Source of the DNA: Streptomyces sp. NBC_00425
Lineage (GTDB): Bacteria; Actinomycetota; Actinomycetes; Streptomycetales; Streptomycetaceae
DNA length: 64,000 nucleotides
Assembly: GCF_036030735.1 (NCBI RefSeq)
Contig: NZ_CP107928.1
Coordinates: 1,612,001-1,676,000 of the forward strand
Direction of reading: 5' to 3'
A program made the position numbers and the translations under genes. Positions within the stretch are counted from its first letter, which is position 1. Each line of letters starts with the position of its first letter. Positions 1 to 10,071 of this stretch are shown piece by piece. The notes beneath the pieces were generated by a model. That model was not told where the DNA came from. It saw nothing but the letters and a program-made list of their open reading frames with translations, and did no database searches.

Positions 1-3000
1 ACTGCCGCGTGCGGAGGTGAAGACCTCCGCGAACCGTCGCCAGTCGACGTCGGCGACCGCGACGACCGTGTCCTCGTGGTCGAGGGCCTGCTGAAGGCCG
101 GTGATCGCGGTGGCCGGCTCGATGACGGGGACGCCGCGACGGCGCAGGTCGTTCTGGACGGATTCGGCGATCATGCCGCCGCCGGCCCAGGGTCCCCAGG
201 CCACGCTGAGCACGGGCGCGCCGTCGGCGCGCCGGCGTTCGGCACGGGCGTCGAGGATCGCGTTCGCGGCGCCGTAGGCGGCGTGGTCGGCGACCCCCCA
301 GGTGCCGGAGATCGAGGAGAAGTAGACGACGGCGTCGAGTTCGGCCGTGTCCAGCACCTCGTCGAGGTGGGCGGCGCCGAGCACCTTGCCGGACAGCGTC
401 GCGGCGAGGTCGTCGACGTCGGTCTCCGTGATCGGGCCGAGGACGCTGACGCCTGCCGCGTGGACGACCGACCGCACCGGACTGCCGCTCCCGGCAAGGC
501 CGTCGACCAGGTCGGCGAGCGCCTGGCGGTCCGCGGTGTCACAGGCGGCGACCGTGATCCGGGTGCCGTGGTCTGCGAGTTCGTCCCGCAGAGCGGCGAG
601 GTGGGAGCCGTCGCCACGACGTCCGGTCAGGACGAGGTGTTCGGCTCCACGGGTGGCCAGCCATCGGGCGACATGGGCGCCGAGCGCGCCGGTTCCCCCG
701 GTGACGAGGACGGTGCCGCGCGGACGCCAGTCACGCGGTGCCGGCTTGCCGAGGGTGGCGGCGTGGACGAGCCGACGGCCGTACGTCCTGCCGTCTCGCA
801 GGGCCACCTGGTCCTCCGCCACGCCTGCCGTGACGGCGTCCAGCAGCAGCCCCGTGAAGCCGTGCGCCCCGGCCTGCGGCAGGTCGACGAGTCCGCCCCA
901 GCGCTTGGGGTGTTCCAGGGCGGCGCTCCGGCCGATGCCCCAGACGCCGGCCTGCTCGGGCGCCGCCGGCCCGTCGTCGTCGCCGACGGCCACGGCGCCT
1001 CGGGTCACACACCACAGCGGTGCGTCGATGCCCACGTCGCCGAGGGCCTGCAGGAGTGTGAGGGTGCCGGCGAGCCCGAGCGGTACGGCCGGCTGCCGGG
1101 GGTGCGGCCGCTCGTCGAGCGCCAGCAGCGACAGCGCCCCGGCGAACACGTCGGCGGTGGTCAACAGTGCCCCGAGCGCAGCCCGGTCCAGCCGGGCGGC
1201 GTCGACGGCGACGACGACAGCACGAGCTCCGCGTGCTTCCAGTTCCGCCCGCACGTCGGTGACCAGGTGGTCGCCTTCCATCGACTCGGGGGCGACGATC
1301 AGCCAGGTTCCTCCGGCGGCGGCGGGGGCTGTCGTGGTCAGCGGCCGCCACTCCACGCGGTGCCGCCATCCGTCGACCACTCCTCGCTCGCGGTGTGCGG
1401 TGCGCCAGGCGGCGAGAGCCGGCACGACGCTCTCCAGCCCCTCCGCCACACCGAGCGTGCCCGCGAGCCCTTCGAGGTCACCCTCCTCGACGGTCCGCCA
1501 GAACTCCTCCTCCACCGGATCCGCACCCACCACAGGCTTCGGCAGGTCCAGCCAGTAGCGGCTGCGCTGGAACGCATACGTCGGCAACTCCACCCGACAC
1601 GGCGACAACCCCGCGAACACCGGCCCCCAGTCGACCGCCACACCCCCAGCCCACGCCTCACCCAACGACAGGTAGAACCGCTCCAGACCACCCTCACCAC
1701 GACGCAACGAACCCACCACCACCGCATCCCCACCCACAGCCTCGACCGTCTCACCGATCGGCACCGCCAACACCGGATGCGGACTCATCTCCACAAACGC
1801 ACCGAACCCCTCCCCCACCAGACGCCGCACCACCGGCTCCAACAACACCGACTGCCGCAGATTCCGGAACCAATACCCCCATCCGTCACCGCACCCTCAA
1901 CCCACTCACCCGTCACCGTCGACAAGAACGGCACCGACGGCACCAACGCCGACACCGAACCCAACACCTCAGCCAACTCCCCCTCCAACACATCCACACC
2001 AGCCGAATGCGACGCATAATCCACATCGATCCGACGCACCCTCACCCCCAACCCCTCACACAACTCCACCAACTCATCCAACGCACCCACATCACCCGAC
2101 ACCACCGTCGACGACGGACCATTCACCGCCGCCACCGACACCCGACCACCCCAACGACCCACCAACTCCGACACACCACCAGGACCCTCAGCAGCAAGAG
2201 CCACCGACACCATCCCCCCACCACCCGCCAACGCCACAATCGCCCGCGACCGCAACGCCACCACCCGCGCACCATCCACCACACTCAACGCACCCGCCAC
2301 CACCGCAGCAGCAATCTCCCCCTGCGAATGACCCACCACCGCAGCCGGCCGCACACCGAACGACTCCCACAACGCAGCCAACGACACCATCACCGCCCAC
2401 AACACCGGCTGCACCACATCCACCCGATCCAACCCAGGCGCACCCCCCACCCCCCGCACCACATCCACCAACGACCAATCCACCAACCCCTCCAACGCCA
2501 CACCACACTCAACAAACCGCGCAGCAAACACCTCCGACACATCCAACAACTCCACCGCCATACCCACCCACTGCGCACCCTGACCCGGAAACACGAACAC
2601 CGGAGACGCAGCACCACCCACCACAGAACCCGACACCACCCACTCACCCGCCACACCCACCGACCGGCACTCGAACACCGACCGCGAACGCCACAACGAC
2701 CACGCCACATCCACCGCGTCGAGGGAGCTGGACTCGGCGGTGAACTTCGTGAGCCGGGCCTCCTGCTCCGCGAGCGCGGACGGAGTGCGGGCGGAGACGA
2801 GCCAGGGCAGTGCGACCTCACGGGCAGGCGCGCCCGCGACCGAGTGAGCGAGCTCGGTCGCAGCCGGCTCCGTCCCCGCCGGTTCAAGCACGGCCGGTTC
2901 GGTCACGGCCGGTTCGGTCACGCCTTCGAGGACGACGTGGGCGTTGGTGCCGCTGATGCCGAACGACGACACCGCCGCCCGCCGCGGCCGGCCCTCGGTC

Positions 3001-6000
3001 TCCTCCCACGCACGGGCCTGCGCCAGCAGCTCCACCGCACCCGACGACCAGTCGACGAGCGGCGACGGGGTCCCGGCGTAAAGGGACTTGGGCAGCACCG
3101 CTGCCCTCATGGCCTGCACCATCTTGATCACGCCACCGACGCCGGCCGCCGCCTGCGCGTGGCCGATGTTCGACTTGAGGGACCCGAGCCACAACGGGCG
3201 GTCGCCCTGGCGCTCCTGACCGTAGGTCGCCAGCAGCGCCTGCGCCTCGATCGGGTCGCCCAGCTTCGTCCCCGTGCCGTGCGCCTCCACCACGTCCACA
3301 TCCGCAGCCGACAGACCCGCGTCCGCCAGCGCCGCACGGATCACCCGCTGCTGCGCAAGACCGTTCGGAGCCGTCAACCCGTTCGACGCACCGTCCTGAT
3401 TGATCGCCGAACCCCGCACCACCGCCAGCACCTGATGCCCCAGCGCCCGCGCGTCCGACAACCGCTCCAGCAACAGCACACCCACACCCTCGGCCCAGTT
3501 GGTGCCGTCGGCGCCGGCCGCGAAGGGCTTGCAGCGGCCGTCGGCGGCCAGGCCGCGCTGACGGCTGAACTCGACGAACATGCCGGGGCCGGACATCACG
3601 GTGGCGCCGGCGGCGAGGGCCAGTGAGCACTCTCCGGAGCGCAGCGCGCGCACCGCCAGGTGCAGGGCGACCAGGGAGGAGGAGCAGGCCGTGTCGACGG
3701 TGACCGCCGGGCCCTCCAGTCCCAGGGCATAGGCGATGCGCCCGGACGCCACACTGGCCGTCGTGCCCGTGAGGAGGTGGCCCTCGACGGCTTCACCGGC
3801 CTCGTGGAGGCGGGGGCCGTACTCGGGCGCGGTGACTCCGACGAAGACGCCGGTGGCAGTGGCGTGCAGAGCGCGGGGGTCGAGTCCTGCCCGTTCGATC
3901 GTCTCCCAGGAGGTTTCCAGGAGAAGTCGCTGCTGCGGGTCCATCGCCGTCGCCTCACGCGGGGAGATCCCGAAGAAGGCGGCGTCGAAGTCGGCCGCGC
4001 CCTCCAGGAACCCGCCCTCGCGCACATAGGTGGTGCCGGTGCGGTCGGGGTCGGGGTCGTAGAGGGCCTCGACGTCCCAGCCGCGATCGGTGGGGAACGC
4101 GGTGACGGCATCGGTCTCGTCGCGGACCAGGCGCCACAGATCCTCGGGGGCGCGGACGCCGCCCGGGAAGCGGCACCCCATCGACACGATCGCGATCGGT
4201 TCGTCGGCGAGCGCGTGGAGATCGCGTGAGGCGGCTTCGGTGGAGGCGGGGGCCGAGGCGCTCAGGCTCTCGGCGAGCCGGGCGGGCGTGGGGTACTCGT
4301 AGACGGCGGTCGTCGCGAGGGTGAGGCCGCCGACGGAGTTGATCCGGTCGCGCAGCTCGACGGCGGTGACGGAGTCGATGCCGAGCTCTTTGAAGGTCCG
4401 CTGGGGGTCGACCAGGGCCTGGTCCGGGTAGCCGAGGACGACCGCGGTGCACTCGCGGACGAGGCGGAGCGCGTCACCGCTGCCGAGTCCGGAGCCCGCC
4501 TCGTCGTCGGAGGCGGTCGCCGTGGTGGTGGTCACGGGGGCGTCGGCGGCGGGTGCCGTCGCGGTGGCCGTCGGCGTGTTCGCGGCGTTGTCGGAGTCGC
4601 CGGTGACCCAGTGGCGTCGGCGCTGGAAGGCGTAGGTGGGCAGATCGCAACGCCGGGGCGCCAGACCGGTGAAGACGGGGGTCCAGTCGACGTCGGCGCC
4701 GTGGCTCCACAGGACTCCGAGAGAGGTCTGGAACCGGGCGGCTCCACCCTGGCCCCTGCGCAGGGTTCCGGTGACGACCGCCTGCCGGGGGCCGGTCGCG
4801 GCCTCGACGGTCTCCTTGACCGGGGCGATGAGCACGGGATGCGGGCTGACCTCGACGAAAGCGCCGTGACCTGCGAGCGCCAGGGCACGCACGGCCGGTT
4901 CCAGGAGGACGGGGTTGCGGAGGTTGTCGTACCAGTACCTGGCGTCGGTGACCGGGCCTTCGAGCCAGTCTCCGGTGACGGTGGACAGGAAGGGCACGTC
5001 CGGCCGGCGCGGGGTGATCCCCGCGAGGAGGTCGAGCATCTGCTCGCGCGCCGGGTTCACGTGCGGCGAATGGGAGGCGTAGTCGATTCCGACGCGGCCG
5101 GCACGGATGTTCTCGCGCTCCGCGGTGGCGAGGATGTCGTCGACGGTCTCGATGTCGGCGGAGACGACCGTGGAGGCGGGGCCGTTGAGGGCGGCGACGG
5201 TGACGCGATCGTCCCATTTCGCGGTGAATCGGCGGGCGGCGTCCTCGGACAGGGCGAGCGCGACCATTCCGCTGCGGCCCTCGAGCGGAACGAGGATCTT
5301 GCTGCGCAGCGCGACGACCAGGGCGGCGTCCTCCAGGCTGAGGGCTCCGGCCACGCAGGCGGCGGCGATCTCGCCCTGTGAGTGTCCGACGACGGCGGCG
5401 GGCCGGACGCCGTACGACTGCCACAGGGCGGCCAGGGACACCATGACGGCCCAGAGCACGGGCTGCACGACGTCGGACCGGTCCAGGGGCGGAGCGTCGG
5501 CGTCGCCGCGCAGCACGGCGGCGAGATCCCATGCGACGTGCGGAGCCAGTGCCCGGCCGCACTCGGTGAGGCGTGCCGCGAAGACGGGTGAGGACGCGAG
5601 GAGTTCGGCGGCCATGCCGGCCCACTGGCTCCCCTGGCCGGGGAAGACGAACACGGGCCGGTTCACGTCGCCGTCGAGGGGGTGGGACGGGGCCGCTGCG
5701 GTGATGCCGCTGAGCAGGCCGGCGGTGTCCGAGCCCACGGCGAGGGCCCGGTGCGCGAGTGGGGTGCGGGTGGTCAGCAGGGACCACGCGATGTCGACGG
5801 GGTCGGTGTCGGTGTCGCGGACGTGTGCGGTGAGGCGGTCCGTCTGGAGGCGGAGCGCGCCAGGGGTGGCGGCGGACAGCAGCCAGGGCACGGTGGCCGG
5901 GGTGGTGCGCGGCTGCCGCAGGCCCTCTTCGGCCGCGGGGGCTTCTTCGAGGACGAGGTGGACGTTGGTGCCGCCCATGCCGAAGGAGGAGACTCCGGCG

Positions 6001-7262
6001 CGCAGCGGGTCGCCGGCGACGGCCGGGGCCCAGGCGGTGGTGTCGCGTTGGACGCGCAGGCCGAGGCCGTCGAGGTCGATGGCGGGGTTCGGCTCGTCGT
6101 GGTTCAGGCTGGGCACGAGTCGACGGTGGGACAGGCAGAGCACCGTCTTGAGCAGTCCCGCGATGCCGGCGGCGCCTTCCAGGTGGCCGATGTTGGTCTT
6201 CACGGAGCCGACGGCCAGCGGGGCGCTTCGTCCGTCGGCGGTGCCGAGCACCGCGCCGAGGGCGGCGGCCTCGACGGGGTCGCCGACGCGGGTTCCGGTG
6301 CCGTGGAGTTCGACGTAGCCGATGCCGGCGGGGTCGACCCCGGCGCGCCGGCACGCGGTGCGCAGGACGGCCGCTTGAGCGTCGGCGTCCGGAGTGGTGA
6401 TGCTGGTTCCGGCGCCGTCGTTGTTCAGGGCGCCGCCGCGGATGACGGCGTGGATGCGGTCGCCGTCGGCGACGGCGCGTGAGAGCAGCTTCAGCACGAC
6501 GATGCCGCCGCCTTCGCCGCGTACGTAGCCGTTGGCGCGGGCGTCGAAGGTGTGGCAGGCGCCGTCCGGGGAGAGCGCCCCGAACTGGGCCGCGGCCAGG
6601 GAGCTTCGCGGACCGAGGTTGAGGTGCACTCCGCCGGCGAGGGCGAGGTCGCAGTCACCGAGCCGGAGGCTGTCGCAGGCGAGCTGGACGGCGACCAGGG
6701 AGGACGACTGAGCGCTGTCGACGGTCACGCTGGGGCCGCTGACGCCGAGCGCGTAGGACAGCCGGTTGGCGATGAGGGAGCGGTGGAGGCCGGTGAGCGT
6801 GTGGTGTCCGGTTCCCTGTCCGGCGTCGCGGACGACGTCGGCGTAGTCGCATCCGTCGACGCCCAGGTAGACCGCCACATCGCGCAGGGTGGCGGTGACC
6901 GGGACGCGGGCGTGCTCCAGGGCCTCCCAGCCCAGTTCGAGAGCGAGGCGGGCCTGCGGGTCCATGGCGTCGGCCTCGCGGGGCGAGATGCCGAAGAACG
7001 CGGCGTCGAAGTCGGCGGGTGCGCTGACGTAGCCGCCGCGCAGGGGTGCGGTGCCACCGTGCGGGGTGGGCCAGCCCTGGGCGGGTGCGCCCGTGCGCCG
7101 GTCCTGCGGAGTGTCGGTGACGGCGCTGCGGCCCGCGGCCAGCAGCTCCCAGTAGGCGGCCGGATCGTCGGCGCCCGGGAGCCGGCACGCGAGGCCGACC
7201 ACGGCCACGGGCTCGTGACCCGGAGCGGTGTTTCGGACGGCGGTGGGCACCGGCTGGTTCAT
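1..7262 (-). CDS. Modular type I polyketide synthase: KSQ loading module plus extension module 1 (partial, frameshifted)
   Basis: First PKS protein of an assembly line; its 3' end lies beyond the window. ATG at 7262 is chosen because GGAG sits 8 nt upstream. Domains in residues: loading KS about 14-440, whose active-site Cys is Gln185 (motif DSAQSSS), with HGTGT and NIGH histidines kept, so a KSQ decarboxylase; loading AT 538-880 with GHSQG (Ser628) and YASH (728-731), predicting methylmalonyl; ACP Ser964 (GIDSV). Extension KS about 1020-1445 with Cys1193, His1328 and His1368; AT from about 1555 with GHSQG (Ser1646) and YASH (1749-1752), again methylmalonyl. The frame breaks near residue 1796 (bases 1876-1880) and resumes as AT end and KR (GGTGALG near base 695; Tyr and Asn of AAYGAAN near 270). 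No DH or ER lies between AT and KR. The KR has Trp but no LDD, hence A-type. Inference: propionyl starter, one methylmalonyl extension, keto reduction. The frameshift may be a sequencing error. Confidence 0.93.
1585..2711 (-). other. GRINS-like block of intense nucleotide skew over the module-1 AT domain
   Basis: Read on the coding (minus) strand, codons here end almost only in G or T and C is nearly absent (runs such as GTG GCG TTG CGG TCG), while the rest of the gene uses C or G at third positions. The change is abrupt near 2711 and near 1585. A milder patch is visible at about 3240-3500 in the KS. This matches the published description of GRINS (genetic repeats of intense nucleotide skews) in assembly-line PKS genes, which are linked to gene conversion and domain exchange. 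Boundaries are estimated by eye. Confidence 0.75.
1876..1880 (-). other. Frameshift site in a five-base G run (C run on plus strand)
   Basis: The coding strand reads GAT-GGGGG-TATTGG. With six Gs the frame continues Asp-Gly-Gly-Tyr-Trp-Phe-Arg-Asn, the usual AT-domain sequence, and the downstream KR is then open to base 1. With five Gs translation leaves the AT frame and stops at about 1785. This could be a homopolymer sequencing error, a real mutation or a programmed event; the first is most likely because the downstream frame is otherwise intact. Confidence 0.8.
2861..2920 (-). repeat. Four 15-bp tandem repeats in the PKS KS-AT linker
   Basis: Four consecutive 15-bp units (2861-2875, 2876-2890, 2891-2905, 2906-2920), the last two identical, encode a degenerate pentapeptide of the type (V/G)(T/L)EPA in the linker between the extension KS and its AT. 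This looks like slippage-generated linker length variation just outside the skewed AT block. Confidence 0.7.
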
Positions 7263-7621
7263 CGATGGCACTCCAAAACCGGGGGCGGGAGGCTGGGGGT
7301 GGCTCACACATTCGCACGCGGACAGGGGCTGTCCGGCGATCCGGGGAAACGCTCTAGGGGAATCTCTAGGCACGTCGTGGGCCTTGCCCGCTCGGTCGCC
7401 CGGGCAGGTCGCGGCCACTGCCGCCGGACGCGGTGGCGGGCCATAGCCAGTGGCGGGGCCCGCCGCAAGGGGCCGCGGTCTAGGCGAATGCTCGAATACG
7501 AACGGGCACTCTGTGGGGGCGGATCGGGCTGCGCGTCCCTCGGCGCGGGTGCGCGCGCCGGCGCCCGCCCTGGTTGATCACGCGAACGGTCGCACTCCCC
7601 GGTCGAGAGAAGGGCTGATTG
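7263..7621. promoter_or_regulatory. Divergent promoter region between PKS and deoxysugar genes
   Basis: This 359-bp gene-free stretch separates the PKS (minus) from the 2,3-dehydratase (plus) and must hold both promoters. It contains a PAS-LuxR-like dyad at 7354-7369 and a second, weaker half-site (CTAGGCGAAT) at 7480-7489. I see no convincing ORF or terminator in it. Confidence 0.6.
7354..7369. promoter_or_regulatory. Candidate PAS-LuxR (PimM-type) operator
   Basis: CTAGGGGAATCTCTAG is an imperfect palindrome matching 14 of 16 positions of the PimM-type consensus CTVGGGAWWTCCCBAG as I recall it. It lies 92 bp upstream of the PKS start and about 250 bp upstream of the deoxysugar operon, so one activator could drive both. 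No PAS-LuxR gene lies in this window; it would have to be elsewhere in the cluster. Confidence 0.5.
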
Positions 7622-9001
7622 ATGACTCCGACAATCGCGCCTGCGGCGTCGCACGGCGAGGAGGCCCACACGTTGGCGGCTCTGGCGGTCTCCGCGGCGA
7701 CCGTCGACGGCGGTGTGCTGAGCGACGTGGAACTCGAGGCGTGGCTGGAGGACAGGCGTCGCGCGCAGCCGCAGCAGGTGGAACGGGTGCCGTTCGCGGG
7801 GCTGGCCGGCTGGCGGTTCGAGGAGGGGACCGGCGATCTGCGGCACGCGAGCGGTGGCTTCTTCTCGGTGCACGGGCTGCGGGTCCACTCGGACTTCGGT
7901 CCGGTGCCGGCGTGGGAGCAGCCGATCGTCGATCAGCCCGAGATCGGCATCCTGGGGATCGCCATACGGGACTTCGGGGGGATACCTCACCTGCTGATGC
8001 AGGCGAAGTCGGAGCCGGGCAACGTGAACGGGATGCAGTTGTCGCCGACCGTCCAGGCTACGAAGAGCAACTACAGGCGGGTGCACGGCGGTTCGGCCGT
8101 CCGGTACCTGGACTGTTTCCGCAGTCCCGAGCCGGGTGCGGTGGTGGCCGACGTCCTCCAGTCGGAGCAGGGTTCGTGGTTCCTCCGCAAGAGGAACCGC
8201 AACATGATCGTGCGGGTCGGTCCTGAGGTGGAGGCGGGCGAGGACTTCGCCTGGCTGACTCTGCGTCAGGTGAACATGCTGCTCGGGCAGGACAACGTCG
8301 TGAACATGGACGCCCGGACGGTCCTGTCGTGCCTGCCCGACTGGCGGGCGGACGCCTCCGCCCTGGCCGGATCGCTGCACTCGGACGCCGAGATACGCAG
8401 TTGGATCACTCGGCGACGCGCGGAGCACGACGTGAGCGTGGCTTCCATCGGACTGGCGGACACACAGGGCTGGCGGCACGATCCGCACACGGTGTCCCAT
8501 GTGCGCGGACACCACTTCAGCGTGGTGGCCGTGGACGTCGTCTCGGGCCGCCGTGAAGTGGCGGCGTGGTCGCAGCCGCTGATCGAGCCGCACGGGACGG
8601 GCATCGCGGCCCTGTTCGTGCGCCGGGTCGACGGCGTACGCCACGTGCTGCTGCGGGCGCGCGCCGAGGCCGGCTTCCTGACAGTGGTCGAGCTGGGGCC
8701 GACGGTGCAGTGCACGATCCAGAACTACTCGCACCTGCCGCGCGCATCGTGGCCGCCCTACCTGGACGAGGTGCAGAACCGTCGCGGCAGTGCCGTGTAC
8801 GACGTGCTGCTGTCGGAGGAGGGCGGGCGGTTCCTCAACGCCCAGAGCCACTACGTGATCATCGAGATCGAGGACGAGACGCCTCTGGAATCGGACGAGT
8901 TCCGCTGGGTGTCGCTGCGGCAGGTCGACGAACTGCTGCGCTACAGCCACAACTTGAGCGTTCAGGCACGTACGCTGGTCACCGCGCTGAGGTCGCTGTG
9001 A
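7622..9001 (+). CDS. NDP-hexose 2,3-dehydratase
   Basis: Removes water across C2-C3 of dTDP-4-keto-6-deoxyglucose, the first step of 2-deoxygenation in making 2,6-dideoxysugars for macrolide glycosylation. The 459-aa protein shows the tandem duplication typical of this family: half 1 (about 35-235) and half 2 (about 260-455) both contain a Gly-Trp-Arg core, a W(E/S)QP segment and an SPTVQ/GPTVQ plus (K/I)xNY motif. Length agrees with OleV/TylX3-type enzymes. ATG 7622 is preferred over the in-frame TTG just before it because GAAGG lies about 8 nt upstream. The stop overlaps the next start by 4 nt (GTGA), so the two are translationally coupled. Confidence 0.93.
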   Translation: MTPTIAPAASHGEEAHTLAALAVSAATVDGGVLSDVELEAWLEDRRRAQPQQVERVPFAGLAGWRFEEGTGDLRHASGGFFSVHGLRVHSDFGPVPAWEQPIVDQPEIGILGIAIRDFGGIPHLLMQAKSEPGNVNGMQLSPTVQATKSNYRRVHGGSAVRYLDCFRSPEPGAVVADVLQSEQGSWFLRKRNRNMIVRVGPEVEAGEDFAWLTLRQVNMLLGQDNVVNMDARTVLSCLPDWRADASALAGSLHSDAEIRSWITRRRAEHDVSVASIGLADTQGWRHDPHTVSHVRGHHFSVVAVDVVSGRREVAAWSQPLIEPHGTGIAALFVRRVDGVRHVLLRARAEAGFLTVVELGPTVQCTIQNYSHLPRASWPPYLDEVQNRRGSAVYDVLLSEEGGRFLNAQSHYVIIEIEDETPLESDEFRWVSLRQVDELLRYSHNLSVQARTLVTALRSL

Positions 9002-9993
9002 CGGCCCCGGCGGCGCGGCCGCTGCGCCTGGGCGTGATCGGTACCTCGTCGATGGCCGAGCGGCGGGTTCTGCCCACGGTGACCCGCATGCCGGAGTGGG
9101 AGCTGGTCGCCGTCGCCGGACGCGCGGCGAAGAAGGCGGCACGCTTCGCGCAACAGTTCGACTGCGCGGCCGAGGAGGACGCCGAGTCACTGCTGGAGCG
9201 CACGGACGTGGACGCGGTGTACGTGTCGACCCCGACGGCCCTGCACCGCCACTGGACCGAGACGGCACTGCAAGCGGGCAAGCACGTGCTGGTGGAGAAG
9301 CCGATCGGGGTCGACGCCGCCGAAGCGCGTTCCCAGTGCGCGCTGGCGGCGGAACGCGGACTGGCGCTGCGGGAGAACTTCATGTTCCTGCACCATCCGC
9401 AACACGCCAGGGTGCGGGAACTGGTGGCCGACGGCCGCGTGGGCCGGCCGGCCTCCTTCCGTGCCGCGTTCTGCATTCCGCCGCTGCCGCAGGACGACAT
9501 CCGCTACGACGCCCGGCTGGGCGGCGGCGCGCTGCTCGACGTCGGCGTGTACCCGCTGCGGGCCGCCGTGCACCTGCTCGGGCCGGGACTGGAGGTGGCC
9601 GGGGCGACGTTGCGCACCCGCGCCTCTGACGGCCTAGACCTGTCGGGGCAGGTACTGCTCACCTCACCGTCGGGGGTGCTGGCCGAGTTGGCGTTCGGCT
9701 TCGAGCACGCCTACGCGTCGACGTACACGGTGTGGGGCGACCGGGCCCGGTTGACGGTGACCCGGGCGTTCACCCCGCCGGCCACCCACCAGCCGCTGCT
9801 CGTCATCGAGGAACAGGACCGCGAGGAGCGGCTGGTCCTGCCCGCCGCCGACCAGCTGGCGCTCCTGCTGGCGGAGTTCGCGCGAGCAGGCCGCTCGGGC
9901 GGCGGCGACACCCGGCAACTCATGGACTCGGTCGCCACGATGGAGCTCGTCGACGCCGTCCGCAGGACGGCTCGACGGACGCCGGTGTGCTGA
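8998..9993 (+). CDS. NDP-hexose 3-ketoreductase (Gfo/Idh/MocA family)
   Basis: Reduces the unstable 3,4-diketo product of the preceding dehydratase to the dTDP-4-keto-2,6-dideoxyhexose, so the two work as a pair (compare OleV/OleW). The 331-aa protein has an N-terminal Rossmann motif (GVIGTSSMAERR, about 12-23), the conserved VEKPIG lysine motif near residue 100, and GGGALLDVGVYPL near 178 in the substrate domain. GTG 8998 overlaps the upstream stop (8999-9001), giving tight coupling. No glycosyltransferase or later sugar gene follows, so the rest of the sugar pathway must be outside the window. Confidence 0.9.
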   Translation: MTAPAARPLRLGVIGTSSMAERRVLPTVTRMPEWELVAVAGRAAKKAARFAQQFDCAAEEDAESLLERTDVDAVYVSTPTALHRHWTETALQAGKHVLVEKPIGVDAAEARSQCALAAERGLALRENFMFLHHPQHARVRELVADGRVGRPASFRAAFCIPPLPQDDIRYDARLGGGALLDVGVYPLRAAVHLLGPGLEVAGATLRTRASDGLDLSGQVLLTSPSGVLAELAFGFEHAYASTYTVWGDRARLTVTRAFTPPATHQPLLVIEEQDREERLVLPAADQLALLLAEFARAGRSGGGDTRQLMDSVATMELVDAVRRTARRTPVC

Positions 9994-10032
9994 CTGCCGA
10001 CTTATCTCAACGAGGCAACGAACCTCCGAACT

Positions 10033-10048
10033 CTAGGAAAATCACGAT
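10033..10048. promoter_or_regulatory. Second candidate PAS-LuxR-like site before tetR
   Basis: CTAGGAAAATCACGAT matches 13 of 16 positions of the same consensus and shares CTCTAGGRRAATC with the 7354 site. It is 24-39 bp upstream of the TetR start, close enough to overlap its promoter. The second half-site is degraded, so it is a weaker call than the first. Confidence 0.35.
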
Positions 10049-10071
10049 CAAGACCCGGTTAATCTGAAGTC

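Noticed and set aside
76-2019. Long plus-strand frames (647 and 743 aa) opposite the PKS
   Set aside because: They are antisense shadows; the minus strand codes for AT and KR domains with intact motifs, while these frames show only low-complexity Arg/Pro/His sequence in the skewed block.
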